From positions 55,491-119,490 of the forward strand of contig JABDFA010000003.1 of assembly GCA_013286795.1 (NCBI GenBank): a stretch of 64,000 nucleotides of DNA, given 5' to 3'. A model generated the notes under the pieces. It was given only the letters and a program-made list of their open reading frames with translations. It was not told where the DNA came from and searched no databases. Source of the stretch: Candidatus Babelota bacterium (GTDB lineage: Bacteria > Babelota > Babeliae > Babelales > JABDEC01). Each line of letters starts with the position of its first letter. The stretch's first letter is position 1. The translations under genes and the position numbers were made by a program. Positions 8,705 through 17,612 of the stretch are shown here, piece after piece.

Positions 8705-9625
8705 TTATTCAAAATAATCTTCTATTAAGCCATCGTTTGTTTTCTCAGATTCTTCTTTCATTTTTTTATATTTTTGCAAAATATCAACAATCTTAGATCT
8801 ACCACCTATACCCGCCAACCCTCTTTTTCCATCAATTGCCCAACTTGTGTTTGCTTCAATTGCTTGGTCAAAAATATCTTTTTCTAAGCACGCTTTCAGA
8901 TAAGGGTTCGCTCCTAACTCTAAAAGCAATTCAAAAGCTTGCCAATACCCACCGGCCAAACAACAAGCTAAAGGTCTTCCATCACCATTAACATATTTAT
9001 TAACTTGTGCCCCGCAATTCACCAACTTTTTAATATTTTCAATATTACCTAAACTAGCTTCCCTACATAAGTCAGAATTTAATCTACTTTGTCTTTCAAG
9101 CGTAGGCTCTTTACTATATTGGAATATTATATCAATTAAAACAGCAGGAATATTTTTTACTTTTAAGCTTTTTTTAATCTCATTTGATTTTAATATTTCT
9201 AAAATCTTTTTTATTACAACAAAATTACCAAATGTTTCAACATGGTAAGTGTCATAAACCAACTCAAAAACAGTTTTATAATTTCCTGAAATAGTTATAT
9301 GAGTTCCCAATGGTTTTTTATGTGGATCTGCTCCTAAATTTAGCAAAATCCCAAAAATCTTTGGTTTTCCTGCACGCATAGCAAGAATTAAGGGTAACTC
9401 TTTTGCTCTGCTATCCACTGCAAAACTACCAGGCACATCTGCTTTATAAACAAAAACTATATATTTATTTATATCTGCACCATCTGCAACTAATTTCTTG
9501 ATTTTTTCACTATTACCTTGATTAATAGCCCTCAATAACTCTGCGTCACTACTCATCGAATTTAAACAACTAAAACTCACTAATAATATGAGTAAAATAT
9601 AAAATTTATTATTCTGTATATTCAC
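8705..9625 (-). CDS. Secreted ankyrin-repeat protein
   Basis: A 306-residue protein with a signal sequence (FYILLILLVSFSCLNS). Ankyrin units are visible near residues 28-55 (AELLRAINQGNSEKIKKLVADGADINKY), 80-105 (FGILLNLGADPHKKP) and 190-245 (ASLGNIENIKKLVNCGAQVNKY, FELLLELGANPYLK). Between the two ankyrin blocks lies VKNIPAVLIDIIFQYSKE, the motif shared by most secreted proteins here. Its 5' end overlaps the upstream ankyrin gene by 17 bases, so the two are probably co-transcribed. Likely host-directed, by inference from secretion and repeat type. Confidence 0.82.
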   Translation of the reverse strand: MNIQNNKFYILLILLVSFSCLNSMSSDAELLRAINQGNSEKIKKLVADGADINKYIVFVYKADVPGSFAVDSRAKELPLILAMRAGKPKIFGILLNLGADPHKKPLGTHITISGNYKTVFELVYDTYHVETFGNFVVIKKILEILKSNEIKKSLKVKNIPAVLIDIIFQYSKEPTLERQSRLNSDLCREASLGNIENIKKLVNCGAQVNKYVNGDGRPLACCLAGGYWQAFELLLELGANPYLKACLEKDIFDQAIEANTSWAIDGKRGLAGIGGRSKIVDILQKYKKMKEESEKTNDGLIEDYFE

Positions 9626-10109
9626 AAATTAAACCTATAATATCTCTGGGTACTGATTCTAATTCAAGAATCTTTTTTGTTAAATCCTGTTTCTTTTTTA
9701 AATACATTTGCAAAATTTTAACAATTTCAGATCTTCCATTGTCTATACTTTGAAACTCTTCAGCAGTTTCTGCACAAATACTCCATTTGTTTTTTACCTC
9801 TTTAGCTTTACTAAACATATCTCCAATATATGGATCAGCACCCAAATCTAACATACACTGAAACATTTCAGATGCACCAGCTATAATTGCAAGATCTAAA
9901 GGGTGATTACGCTTAATAATATACTTGTTTAAGTCTAGACCATCTTTAACTAATTGTTTAATTTTTTCACAATCATTATTTTTAATAGCAGTTTCTACTT
10001 CTTGACTTAAACTATATTTTCGTTTTTTTGACACATGATCCATACTTTTAATGTCTATAGATATCAAAATACTGGCTATCAAAAATAAGTAAAAATTTAT
10101 TTTAATCAT
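9609..10109 (-). CDS. Secreted ankyrin-repeat protein (short)
   Basis: A protein of about 166 residues with signal sequence INFYLFLIASILISID, two ankyrin units (VETAIKNNDCEKIKQLVKDGLDL; FQCMLDLGADPYIG) and a C-terminal VPRDIIGLICEYTE. The frame is open further upstream to 10154, but that extension is encoded by the dispersed repeat at 10128-10159. It would also place non-signal residues before the signal peptide. The ATG at 10109 with an upstream GGGGAT is preferred. It is probably an operon with the next ankyrin gene. Confidence 0.78.
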   Translation of the reverse strand: MIKINFYLFLIASILISIDIKSMDHVSKKRKYSLSQEVETAIKNNDCEKIKQLVKDGLDLNKYIIKRNHPLDLAIIAGASEMFQCMLDLGADPYIGDMFSKAKEVKNKWSICAETAEEFQSIDNGRSEIVKILQMYLKKKQDLTKKILELESVPRDIIGLICEYTE

Positions 10110-10127
10110 AACATTATCCCCAAATAT

Positions 10128-10275
10128 GCTCGTATGGTTCGACAAGCTCACCACGAGCGAACTATCTCTGATCCGCTCGTCCCGATGCTTCGACTTCGCT
10201 CAGCATGACAGGCCTTATTTTGCTTGCCTGGGCGCCGAAGTTTTAACGAAGGCGGCTCGAGGGATACGACGGATC
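10128..10275. repeat. Dispersed repeat cluster: type A unit plus a longer palindromic unit
   Basis: Type A (10128-10159) begins GCTCGTATGGTTCGACAAGC and closes with ACGAGC, giving short terminal inverted repeats. A second unit spans 10170-10275. Its ends GATCCG (10170-10175) and CGGATC (10270-10275) are inverted repeats, extended imperfectly inwards. It contains the type B core GATGCTTCGACTTCGCTCAG. GC content is much higher than the surroundings. The cluster fills the space between two minus-strand genes. Confidence 0.8.
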
Positions 10276-10285
10276 ATAAAGTCTA

Positions 10286-12121
10286 TTATAACTTAGAAAT
10301 AATTTTTTTTACCCCAGAAGTTTCCTCGTTTTCAATATCTCTCTTAATTCTTGCAAAGATCTCATCACGATAATCTTCATACTCTTTTTGTGACTTTTCA
10401 TCCATAAAGTAAAAACTATAAAATCTAGGCCCATTAATTGGATCAAGAGCATAAGAGTCTTCTAATGGCAACTTCCATTCAAGATAGTCAGCACTTTTGC
10501 CATCTTGCAACCTGACATTATTTGCATCATAACTTAGTGCATCTAAAATAGTCTTTGCATCAGTAGTGATCTCTCCGGTGTCTCCATTTATTACATTAAC
10601 ATGCACTATACGACCACCTGGTCCACAGGGTTGAACCAAATGTAACTTGTCTGGTGTAATTGATACTGCTACAATTTCACCATGCTCAGATGCTTTATCA
10701 TGTAACTCTTGTAATTTATCCAATTCATTTAGATACTTTTTCAGTGAAAATAAATTCTTTGTAGAAATAAGATCAGTTGGTCTAAAATGTGCACTATGAT
10801 TCCTTAACCAATAACCTGTTAAAGTAGAAGCGCCTGTAGTTTCATGTGCATTACCAAAAAGAGAGTGATTCATAAAGAAATAATCATTTCTTTGATCCAC
10901 AGCTTTATCTTTAGATCCAAAGCGCATAAATATAAAGTTATCTAATTTTTCAACATATTCCTTGTGTTGTTCTGATGTTGATGTAAATGATGATATCAGC
11001 TTCAAAATTTGTTTATGAATTTCTCCAGCAAATCTAATATCTTTACTACGACCATGGTAAAATAAATAGTTACCTTTAGCATGCTCTTCCTTTTCCACTT
11101 TATAAATATTAAGAAGAAAATTTTGAACTTCCGGATCTTTAAATTTTTCTTTATTTATAACTTGACCGTTAAACATAGTAGAATCAGTATTTAACATTTT
11201 ACTTACTTTTGCCAAGTTACTAAATGCATGGTGCTTGGTAAGAGTATGTTTACCAACAAATTTTATATCTTTCATCAAATGTTCAATTAAAAATGGTGGT
11301 AGATTAAATTTTGTTAAATTTTTTAATAAATCAGCTACTGTAAGCTTAAAATCTATATTTTCTAATTCTTGTTTTTTTGCTTGCAATAACAGTGTTAAGA
11401 TTTTATTTTTTTCTGTTTCTTCACTATGTTCATATATTATATCCAAAACTTGAGTGTTAATTTTATCTAAATGCTGCATAGCTAATTCCGAAAAATCTTT
11501 TATATAACCTGGATTTCGACTTAGAAAAATAAAAAATCTATAATTTGAGCAATGCTTTGAAAAGTCATCTTTAAATTTTTTTGCTACTAGCTTACTCGCG
11601 TCTTTGACAGTGTATATAAATGTATCTAAGTTAATTGCATCTAAATTATCTATAATTAACTCCACAAACTCTTCTATACAAGAATTATTATAATATAGAA
11701 AAACATCAAATGCCCTCTTAGAACAAAGTTGGTTAAAGTTATTTTTAAATTTTTGAGTTAATAGATTCATATTACGACTATCAGTAAGAATCATATACAA
11801 TGCATAATGGTCAACTTTATCAGAATGTTCTATAGACAATTGAATAAATTCTTTATCTAATGAATATTTTGGATTTTTGCTTAAAAAAACCCTAAAGATC
11901 TTTGTAGAACAAAGCTCTGCAAATCTAGATTTAATCTCTTTAGCAAATTGTTCTTTAAATTGTGGGTATTTTTCAATATTTTCAAAAGTAAGTTCAGGAA
12001 CTGTTTGAGAATTATTAGAGCCAATAGATTGTCTAAGAATGTTTTTGATTCTCTGCATGCCAAAAGCTTGAGTGCTTAAGACTACAAAGAAAATTAAAAT
12101 AATTTTATTAAATATATTCAT
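10286..12121 (-). CDS. Secreted protein, mosaic paralogue of the 12142 gene; possible ADP-ribosyltransferase-like C-terminus
   Basis: A 611-residue protein with a signal sequence (NIFNKIILIFFVVLSTQAFG). The first 40 residues and the last 310 or so closely match the neighbouring 719-residue protein, while the middle is unrelated. The middle (about 65-250) has three repeats of roughly 60-70 residues, each starting F-x-x-x-C-S-x-x-x-F. The conserved C-terminus has NYLFYHGRSKDIRFAGEI, NHSLFGNAHETTGAS and CGPGGRIVHVNVINGDTGE. FYHG is reminiscent of the first motif of H-Y-E ADP-ribosyltransferases, but I cannot confirm the other catalytic positions. I do not recognise the family with confidence. 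The gene lies 20 bases downstream of its paralogue. Confidence 0.75.
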   Translation of the reverse strand: MNIFNKIILIFFVVLSTQAFGMQRIKNILRQSIGSNNSQTVPELTFENIEKYPQFKEQFAKEIKSRFAELCSTKIFRVFLSKNPKYSLDKEFIQLSIEHSDKVDHYALYMILTDSRNMNLLTQKFKNNFNQLCSKRAFDVFLYYNNSCIEEFVELIIDNLDAINLDTFIYTVKDASKLVAKKFKDDFSKHCSNYRFFIFLSRNPGYIKDFSELAMQHLDKINTQVLDIIYEHSEETEKNKILTLLLQAKKQELENIDFKLTVADLLKNLTKFNLPPFLIEHLMKDIKFVGKHTLTKHHAFSNLAKVSKMLNTDSTMFNGQVINKEKFKDPEVQNFLLNIYKVEKEEHAKGNYLFYHGRSKDIRFAGEIHKQILKLISSFTSTSEQHKEYVEKLDNFIFMRFGSKDKAVDQRNDYFFMNHSLFGNAHETTGASTLTGYWLRNHSAHFRPTDLISTKNLFSLKKYLNELDKLQELHDKASEHGEIVAVSITPDKLHLVQPCGPGGRIVHVNVINGDTGEITTDAKTILDALSYDANNVRLQDGKSADYLEWKLPLEDSYALDPINGPRFYSFYFMDEKSQKEYEDYRDEIFARIKRDIENEETSGVKKIISKL

Positions 12122-12141
12122 CTTACCCCTAAAAATTTAAC

Positions 12142-14301
12142 TTATAACTTAGAAATAATTTTTTTTACCCCAGAAGTTTTATCATTTTCAATATCTTGTT
12201 TAATCTTTGCAAAGATTTCATCACGATAATCTTCATACTCTTTTTGTGATTTTTCATCCATAAAGTAAAAACTATAAAATCTAGGTCCATTAATTGGATC
12301 AAGAGCATAAGAATCTTCTAATGGCAACTTCCATTCAAGATAATCAGAACTTTTGCCATCTTTTAACTTGATGTTATTTGCATCATAACTTAATGCATCT
12401 AAAATAGTTTTTGCATCAGTAGTAAACTCTCCAGTGTCTCCATTTATTACATTAACGTGCACTATACGACCCCCTGGTCCACATGGTTTAACCAAATGTA
12501 GTTTATCTGGTGCAATTGATACTGCTACAATTTCACCATGCTCAGTTGCTTTATCATGTAGATCTTGTAATTTATCCAGCTCATTTTTATATTTTTCAAA
12601 ATATTTGGCTAATTTAAATTCGGGTTTTGAAAATAAACTTTTTGTAGAGAAAGGGTCAGTTGGTCTGAAATGTGCACTATGATCCCTCAACCAATAACCT
12701 GTTAAAGTTGAAGCTCCTGTCGTTTCATGGGCATTTCCAAAAAGAGAGTGATTCATAAAGAAATAATCATCTCTTTGATCTTTAGCTTGAACCTTAGATT
12801 CAAAACGCATAAATATAAAATTATCCAGCTTTTGATCTAATTTTTTTTGCTGATCAGGAGTCAACTCGAAACCATTTTTTAATTTCCAAAGTTGCTTATA
12901 AATTTCTCCAGCAAACCTAATATTTTTATTTCGTCCATGATAGAAAAAATAATTGCCTTTAGCATGTTCTTCTTTTTCTATTTTATAAATATTAAGAAGA
13001 AATTCCTTAACTTTAGGATCCTTAAATTTTTCTTTGTTTTGTATATAATCTTTGTCTTTTGTTAACATTATATGAATCGTAGATAAATTACTGAATACAT
13101 GATGTTTAGTTGCTGTTTCCTTTCCTTTGATATATAAATTATCCTTAATAGTTTGTATCGATTCAGTAGAGCTAAACTTATTTAAATATTTTAATTGCGC
13201 TTTATCATTTTTAAAATCAAAATTTGGAATATTCTTAATAATCCAGGCAATACTAGGTTTAAATTCTTTAGGCTCCAAACTTTCTTTTAATTTTTCTTGT
13301 TCCTCTTTACTTAAGTATGGATAAAGATGATCCAAATTTATTAAGGGATATTTTGTAGGATTTTCTAAAGCTTTTATTTTAATTAACTCCAATAATTTAA
13401 GATAAACCTTATAATTTTTATCAAAATCTTTTTTTTCACCAAAAACATGTACAGTATGCCAAACTGACCATTCAATGCCATTTGAATCTGGTTTAGAAAT
13501 AGATACCGGAACAGGATAATCTTTGCCTTTTGAAAAAACCAATAATGCGTTAAGAAATAATTTAAGGCTAACCTCTGTTACAAACATATCTAAAACTTTA
13601 CTTCTATGATTAGCATTCAAAATTTTTTCAGCAAGATCACTGTAATATTCATCTCCACAAATTAACAACAAACGATGAAGAGTATCAAAATCTACTAAAT
13701 CAAAATGCTTCAATAGCTTTGGAATTAATAAATATTTATTACTTTCTTTACTGTCTAATAAATCACGCATTAAACCATTTAATGCAAAACCGTCTGAGTG
13801 AATTTTAAATTCAAAGTTATCTAATAAAGGTTGCATAAATAGATCACAAAAATCCGGACAATTTCGCACTATATCCCTGATAATCAGCAAACTAGTATTT
13901 TTAAAATTTTTTAATGCTGGCTCAACAAATAATTTAGCTGATTCTTCATAATAAGACATTATATAAATCAGCAATATTCCAGGCATCTTATCAAAGTAAC
14001 TAGCAGCCAATGGAGCCAAGCGCATAGCTGCATCCCTTTTAAATGCACCAACAAGTTGCACTAAGACTTCACATTTGTCTACAGTATATTTTAAAAAGTT
14101 TTCTTCTGCTTCTTTTATAAATTGTTCTTTAAACTGTGGATACCTTCTAATATTTTCTACATTAAGTTCAGGTACAACTTGCACCCGAGAATTATTAGAG
14201 CCAATAGATTGTCTAAGAATGTTTCTGATTCTTTGCAGACCAAAAACATGGGTGCTTGATATTACAAAAAATATTAAAATTATTTTATTAAATATATTCA
14301 T
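12142..14301 (-). CDS. Secreted protein, mosaic paralogue of the 10286 gene
   Basis: A 719-residue protein with nearly the same signal sequence and N-terminus (QRIRNILRQSIGSNNS) and the same C-terminal domain as the downstream gene. The shared end includes NYFFYHGRNKNIRFAGEI, SLFGNAHETTGASTLTGYW and PCGPGGRIVHVNVINGDTG. The middle is different: residues 45-390 form a long, probably helical region with no motif I know. Exchange of central modules between fixed ends is typical of polymorphic toxins or effectors. The function is unknown; an ADP-ribosyltransferase-like fold is only a suggestion from FYHG. It lies in one minus-strand run with the secreted EEP protein upstream. Confidence 0.75.
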   Translation of the reverse strand: MNIFNKIILIFFVISSTHVFGLQRIRNILRQSIGSNNSRVQVVPELNVENIRRYPQFKEQFIKEAEENFLKYTVDKCEVLVQLVGAFKRDAAMRLAPLAASYFDKMPGILLIYIMSYYEESAKLFVEPALKNFKNTSLLIIRDIVRNCPDFCDLFMQPLLDNFEFKIHSDGFALNGLMRDLLDSKESNKYLLIPKLLKHFDLVDFDTLHRLLLICGDEYYSDLAEKILNANHRSKVLDMFVTEVSLKLFLNALLVFSKGKDYPVPVSISKPDSNGIEWSVWHTVHVFGEKKDFDKNYKVYLKLLELIKIKALENPTKYPLINLDHLYPYLSKEEQEKLKESLEPKEFKPSIAWIIKNIPNFDFKNDKAQLKYLNKFSSTESIQTIKDNLYIKGKETATKHHVFSNLSTIHIMLTKDKDYIQNKEKFKDPKVKEFLLNIYKIEKEEHAKGNYFFYHGRNKNIRFAGEIYKQLWKLKNGFELTPDQQKKLDQKLDNFIFMRFESKVQAKDQRDDYFFMNHSLFGNAHETTGASTLTGYWLRDHSAHFRPTDPFSTKSLFSKPEFKLAKYFEKYKNELDKLQDLHDKATEHGEIVAVSIAPDKLHLVKPCGPGGRIVHVNVINGDTGEFTTDAKTILDALSYDANNIKLKDGKSSDYLEWKLPLEDSYALDPINGPRFYSFYFMDEKSQKEYEDYRDEIFAKIKQDIENDKTSGVKKIISKL

Positions 14302-14326
14302 CTTACCCCTAAGATTTTATTTATTT

Positions 14327-15403
14327 TTAACTAACTTTTACATCCATGATTACAGGAATATGATCGCTTTCAGACGTATACATCACATAACAACCAGAAA
14401 TTGGTAGGTTCCAATTTTTATTCAAGAAAATAAAATCAACAACTGTACCGGACCAGACTGTAAATTTTGGTCCAGGAATAGTTGATTTTGTAAAGGAATC
14501 TACAAACGATTCACTTGCAAGTTCATCCAATGCTTTTGTTGGTGTATTAATTCCAAAACGAGATTTATTGGATTTGTTTACTAGATCCCAAACTAACTTA
14601 TCATTAATTTTATATTGATAATCTTGTTTACGAACAGCGTTAAAATCTGCTGTAACTATTATATTTTGATTTTTATCTTGTTTTGTAAATTCAATCAATT
14701 CTTGAATTTCAGCAAGACGAGTATTTTCTGATTCATCATAAACATCTAAATGAGTACCATAGACAGATACAGCTTTATTATTAGGCAGCTGAATCCTCAT
14801 ATTAACAAACCCACGTTGTTGTTTTTTTATTTTTTTATCAGCATCAAAAAGTTTAGTGATTACACTCTTTATAATTGGATATTTAGAAAGTAGCATATTT
14901 CCAAAACTTCCATGATTCACTGTTTTACAAAAGGCCCAATATTTGTAGCCCATTTTTTCAAAAAGTTTTATTGTGTCAAATTTATCTGACAAAACTACTT
15001 CTTGTAGCACAATAACATCAGCATTAATTTTTTTAATTACTTTGATTATGTTTTCAAAATTTCCTTGTTTACTTTTACCATGCCCTGCTCCATGCCAAAA
15101 ATGAACATTATAAGTTGCAAATCTCACTGTATTTTGATTCATTTGGTGAAATGGTATAGCTGAATTTTCATGGGTCAATTTTTTACAATCTTGTATATAA
15201 CATGCAATCTTTTGATCAAGATTTATATCATCTTTACCACTTCTTAAAATCTCTTGCCATATAGAGGATGGCTGATGATTTTGTACAGTTGAATTATGAA
15301 TATCAAGATGCTTAACGATTTTGTTAAGTCTATTCATTGAAAATAGAGATTTATTTACAATTACAAGTAGTGTAAATAATAGTTTATTAAATAGATTTTT
15401 CAC
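14327..15403 (-). CDS. Secreted endonuclease/exonuclease/phosphatase (EEP) family protein
   Basis: A 358-residue protein with a signal sequence (LFNKLLFTLLVIVNKSLFS) and an EEP-fold catalytic domain from about residue 90. The key motifs are in order: RFATYNVHFWHG, ADVIVLQEV (metal-binding E), YGTHLDVYDES (catalytic H region), IVTADFNAV (D and N) and SESDHIPVIMDV (the final D-H pair). The fold covers DNases, phosphoinositide phosphatases and sphingomyelinases, so the substrate cannot be named. Export beside two likely effectors suggests it acts on host material (inference). It is the first gene of the minus-strand run 15403 to 10286. Confidence 0.87.
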   Translation of the reverse strand: MKNLFNKLLFTLLVIVNKSLFSMNRLNKIVKHLDIHNSTVQNHQPSSIWQEILRSGKDDINLDQKIACYIQDCKKLTHENSAIPFHQMNQNTVRFATYNVHFWHGAGHGKSKQGNFENIIKVIKKINADVIVLQEVVLSDKFDTIKLFEKMGYKYWAFCKTVNHGSFGNMLLSKYPIIKSVITKLFDADKKIKKQQRGFVNMRIQLPNNKAVSVYGTHLDVYDESENTRLAEIQELIEFTKQDKNQNIIVTADFNAVRKQDYQYKINDKLVWDLVNKSNKSRFGINTPTKALDELASESFVDSFTKSTIPGPKFTVWSGTVVDFIFLNKNWNLPISGCYVMYTSESDHIPVIMDVKVS

Positions 15404-15484
15404 TTAATTCCCCTAAGTATAAATTACAAAAAACCATATATTTTCTATCTTATATCAAATTCTATAATTGTCAATTTAAAACCC

Positions 15485-15514
15485 TTGTTTAATATATAAT
15501 TTTTGTGTTATATT
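15485..15514 (+). promoter_or_regulatory. Possible promoter of the DUF4143 ATPase gene
   Basis: TTGTTT (15485-15490) and TATATT (15509-15514) are 18 bases apart, about 40 bases before the ATG at 15557. The preceding ACCCTTGT box also occurs in the leaders at 41061 and 45781. Confidence 0.35.
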
Positions 15515-15556
15515 GAATACTAAAGAATAAATAGCACAAATTAACAGGGTAAGAAT

Positions 15557-16741
15557 ATGAGATTTTTTAAAAGAGATATATCTGGACAATTAAAAGAATT
15601 TTCTAAATTTCCAGTAGTTGGGATTTTGGGTCCAAGGCAATCTGGAAAAACAACATTAGCAAAACATTATTTCAAGAATCACACATTTGTAAACCTAGAA
15701 GATTTGGAACTAAGAGCTTTTGCAAAAGAAGACCCAAAAAAATTCTTGTCAAATTATGAAAATAAAAATGGTCTAATAATAGATGAGTTTCAGTATGTTC
15801 CAAGTCTACTCTCTTATATACAAATAGAAGTAGATGAAAAAAGAAGGCCTGGTTATTTTGTTTTAACAGGCTCACAAAATTTCTTAATGAACCAAGCTAT
15901 AACACAATCACTTGCTGGAAGAATTGGGATACTAACTTTACTACCACTTTCTATTAATGAAATGGAAAAAAATAAATTATTAAGTGATGTTGATTCTACA
16001 ATTGTCCAAGGAAGTTATCCAAGATTATATTTAGAATCAATAATTCCCTCATCTTTTTATCCTTCATATATACAAACTTATATAGAAAGAGATGTTCGAC
16101 AAATTACCAATGTAACTGACTTACTTGTATTTCAGAAATTTATGAAACTTTGTGCTGCAAGAACAGGACAACTTCTTAATTTATCAGAAATTGCTATGCA
16201 ATGTGGGATATCAAATAAAGTTGCGACTAATTGGATATCAGTTTTAACTTCCAGTTATATAGTTTTTTTACTTCGTCCCCATTTTACGAACTTTAATAAA
16301 CGAATTGTTAAAGCCCCCAAATTATACTTCTATGATACTGGCTTAGCCTCTTCTTTACTCGAACTAAGATCTGAAAAAGATATAGCTTTTAGCCAATTTA
16401 GAGGTCATCTATTTGAAAATCTGATAATATCTGATTTTTATAAACAATATTTTAATATTGCAATTGAACCACCTTTATATTTTTGGAGAGATCAAAATGA
16501 TCGTGTAGAAGTTGATTGTATAATTAGCACACATAATCAACTTATTCCTGTAGAAATTAAATCAGGACATACTGCTACAAGCGATTTTTTCGAGCCTTTA
16601 AAAAATTGGAGCAAAATATCTGGTGTCGATCCATCTCTTGGATATATTGTTTATGCAGGAGACCTAAGTCAAGATAGAGCTTATGGTAAATTGATTTCTT
16701 GGAAAAAAGCAGGTAATTTAATTCAGAAAATTGAAGAATAG
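15557..16741 (+). CDS. AAA ATPase with DUF4143 domain
   Basis: A 394-residue cytoplasmic protein. Walker A is GPRQSGKTTLAKHYF (about residues 25-39), Walker B-like GLIIDEFQYV follows, then YFVLTGSQNFLM. The central region carries a winged-helix-like segment (LLNLSEIAMQCGISNKVATNW). The C-terminal DUF4143 part has FYDTGLASSLL and a nuclease-like signature EVDCII...PVEIKSG, resembling a PD-(D/E)XK core. The cellular role of this family is not known. The end overlaps the following glycosyltransferase frame only if a TTG start is used there. Confidence 0.9.
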   Translation: MRFFKRDISGQLKEFSKFPVVGILGPRQSGKTTLAKHYFKNHTFVNLEDLELRAFAKEDPKKFLSNYENKNGLIIDEFQYVPSLLSYIQIEVDEKRRPGYFVLTGSQNFLMNQAITQSLAGRIGILTLLPLSINEMEKNKLLSDVDSTIVQGSYPRLYLESIIPSSFYPSYIQTYIERDVRQITNVTDLLVFQKFMKLCAARTGQLLNLSEIAMQCGISNKVATNWISVLTSSYIVFLLRPHFTNFNKRIVKAPKLYFYDTGLASSLLELRSEKDIAFSQFRGHLFENLIISDFYKQYFNIAIEPPLYFWRDQNDRVEVDCIISTHNQLIPVEIKSGHTATSDFFEPLKNWSKISGVDPSLGYIVYAGDLSQDRAYGKLISWKKAGNLIQKIEE

Positions 16742-16751
16742 TTATACTGAT

Positions 16752-17570
16752 ATGATTTATTGGAAAAATTATTATACAATATCATTAATTTTATTAATTA
16801 TTTTTGTTTTTTTGTATAAACAAATATCAGGTCCAAAAAAATTTGTTATTGTAATAGCTTCTTATAATAATAGTAAATGGTATAAATATAATTTAAATTC
16901 AGTTTTTTCCCAGACTTATCCTAATTATAGAATTATTTATATAGATGATTGCTCTCCTGATCATACGTATAATTTGGTTAAAAAATATGTTGAAGATAAA
17001 AATTTTTTTGACAAAATAATTTTAATTCAGAATCAAAAAAGAGTTGGTGCCTTAGCTAATCATTATAAAGCTATTGAGATGTGTGATAATAATGAAATTA
17101 TAGTATGCCTGGATGGTGATGATTGGTTTGCAAATGATGATGTATTAGAATATTTAGCAAAAGTTTATAATGACCCATCTATATGGCTTACATACAGCCA
17201 ATTTAGAAATTGGCCCTCAGGTCAGCTAGGATGGAGCGAGGATATTCCCAAAGAAGTTATTGAAAAAAATGAATTTAGAAAATTTGGATTTATTTCTCCA
17301 CAATTACGTACATATTATGCATGGTTAGCCAAATTAGTTAAACTAGAAGATTTAAAATGGGAAAAAACTAATGACTTTTTTCCTGTAGCTGGCGATGTTG
17401 CTCTTATGTTTCCTATGCTGGAAATGGCTGGAAAACATTTTAAGTTTATTCCTAGAGTATTATGCCAAAGAAATGTTGCAACTCAAATAAATGATTTTAA
17501 AATTAATCCGGATCTTCAAATTTTAATTACAGAACATATAGCATCTAAAAAACCCTACTTGCCATTATAA
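16752..17570 (+). CDS. Glycosyltransferase family 2, membrane-anchored
   Basis: A protein of about 272 residues with one N-terminal membrane segment (ISLILLIIFVFLYKQ) and a GT-A catalytic domain. VIVIASYNNSKWYKYNLNSV, YIDDCSPDHT (sugar-nucleotide D) and VCLDGDDWFAND (the DXD-like metal site) are clear GT2 marks. The frame can be extended to a TTG at 16731 overlapping the previous gene, but the ATG at 16752 places the membrane segment normally. It probably transfers a sugar to a surface or lipid-linked acceptor. Two other sugar-transfer genes lie convergent just downstream (17896-19720). Confidence 0.88.
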   Translation: MIYWKNYYTISLILLIIFVFLYKQISGPKKFVIVIASYNNSKWYKYNLNSVFSQTYPNYRIIYIDDCSPDHTYNLVKKYVEDKNFFDKIILIQNQKRVGALANHYKAIEMCDNNEIIVCLDGDDWFANDDVLEYLAKVYNDPSIWLTYSQFRNWPSGQLGWSEDIPKEVIEKNEFRKFGFISPQLRTYYAWLAKLVKLEDLKWEKTNDFFPVAGDVALMFPMLEMAGKHFKFIPRVLCQRNVATQINDFKINPDLQILITEHIASKKPYLPL

Positions 17571-17574
17571 ATTA

Positions 17575-17612
17575 GGGCCATGTTTTGACATGGCCCATAA
17601 AAAAATTATTTT
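17575..17612 (+). terminator. Rho-independent terminator between convergent genes
   Basis: GGGCCATG (17575-17582) pairs perfectly with CATGGCCC (17589-17596) around a 6-base loop. An A-rich spacer and TTATTTTTT follow. It lies 4 bases after the stop of the GT2 gene and just past the stop of the minus-strand small gene, so it may serve both. Confidence 0.75.
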
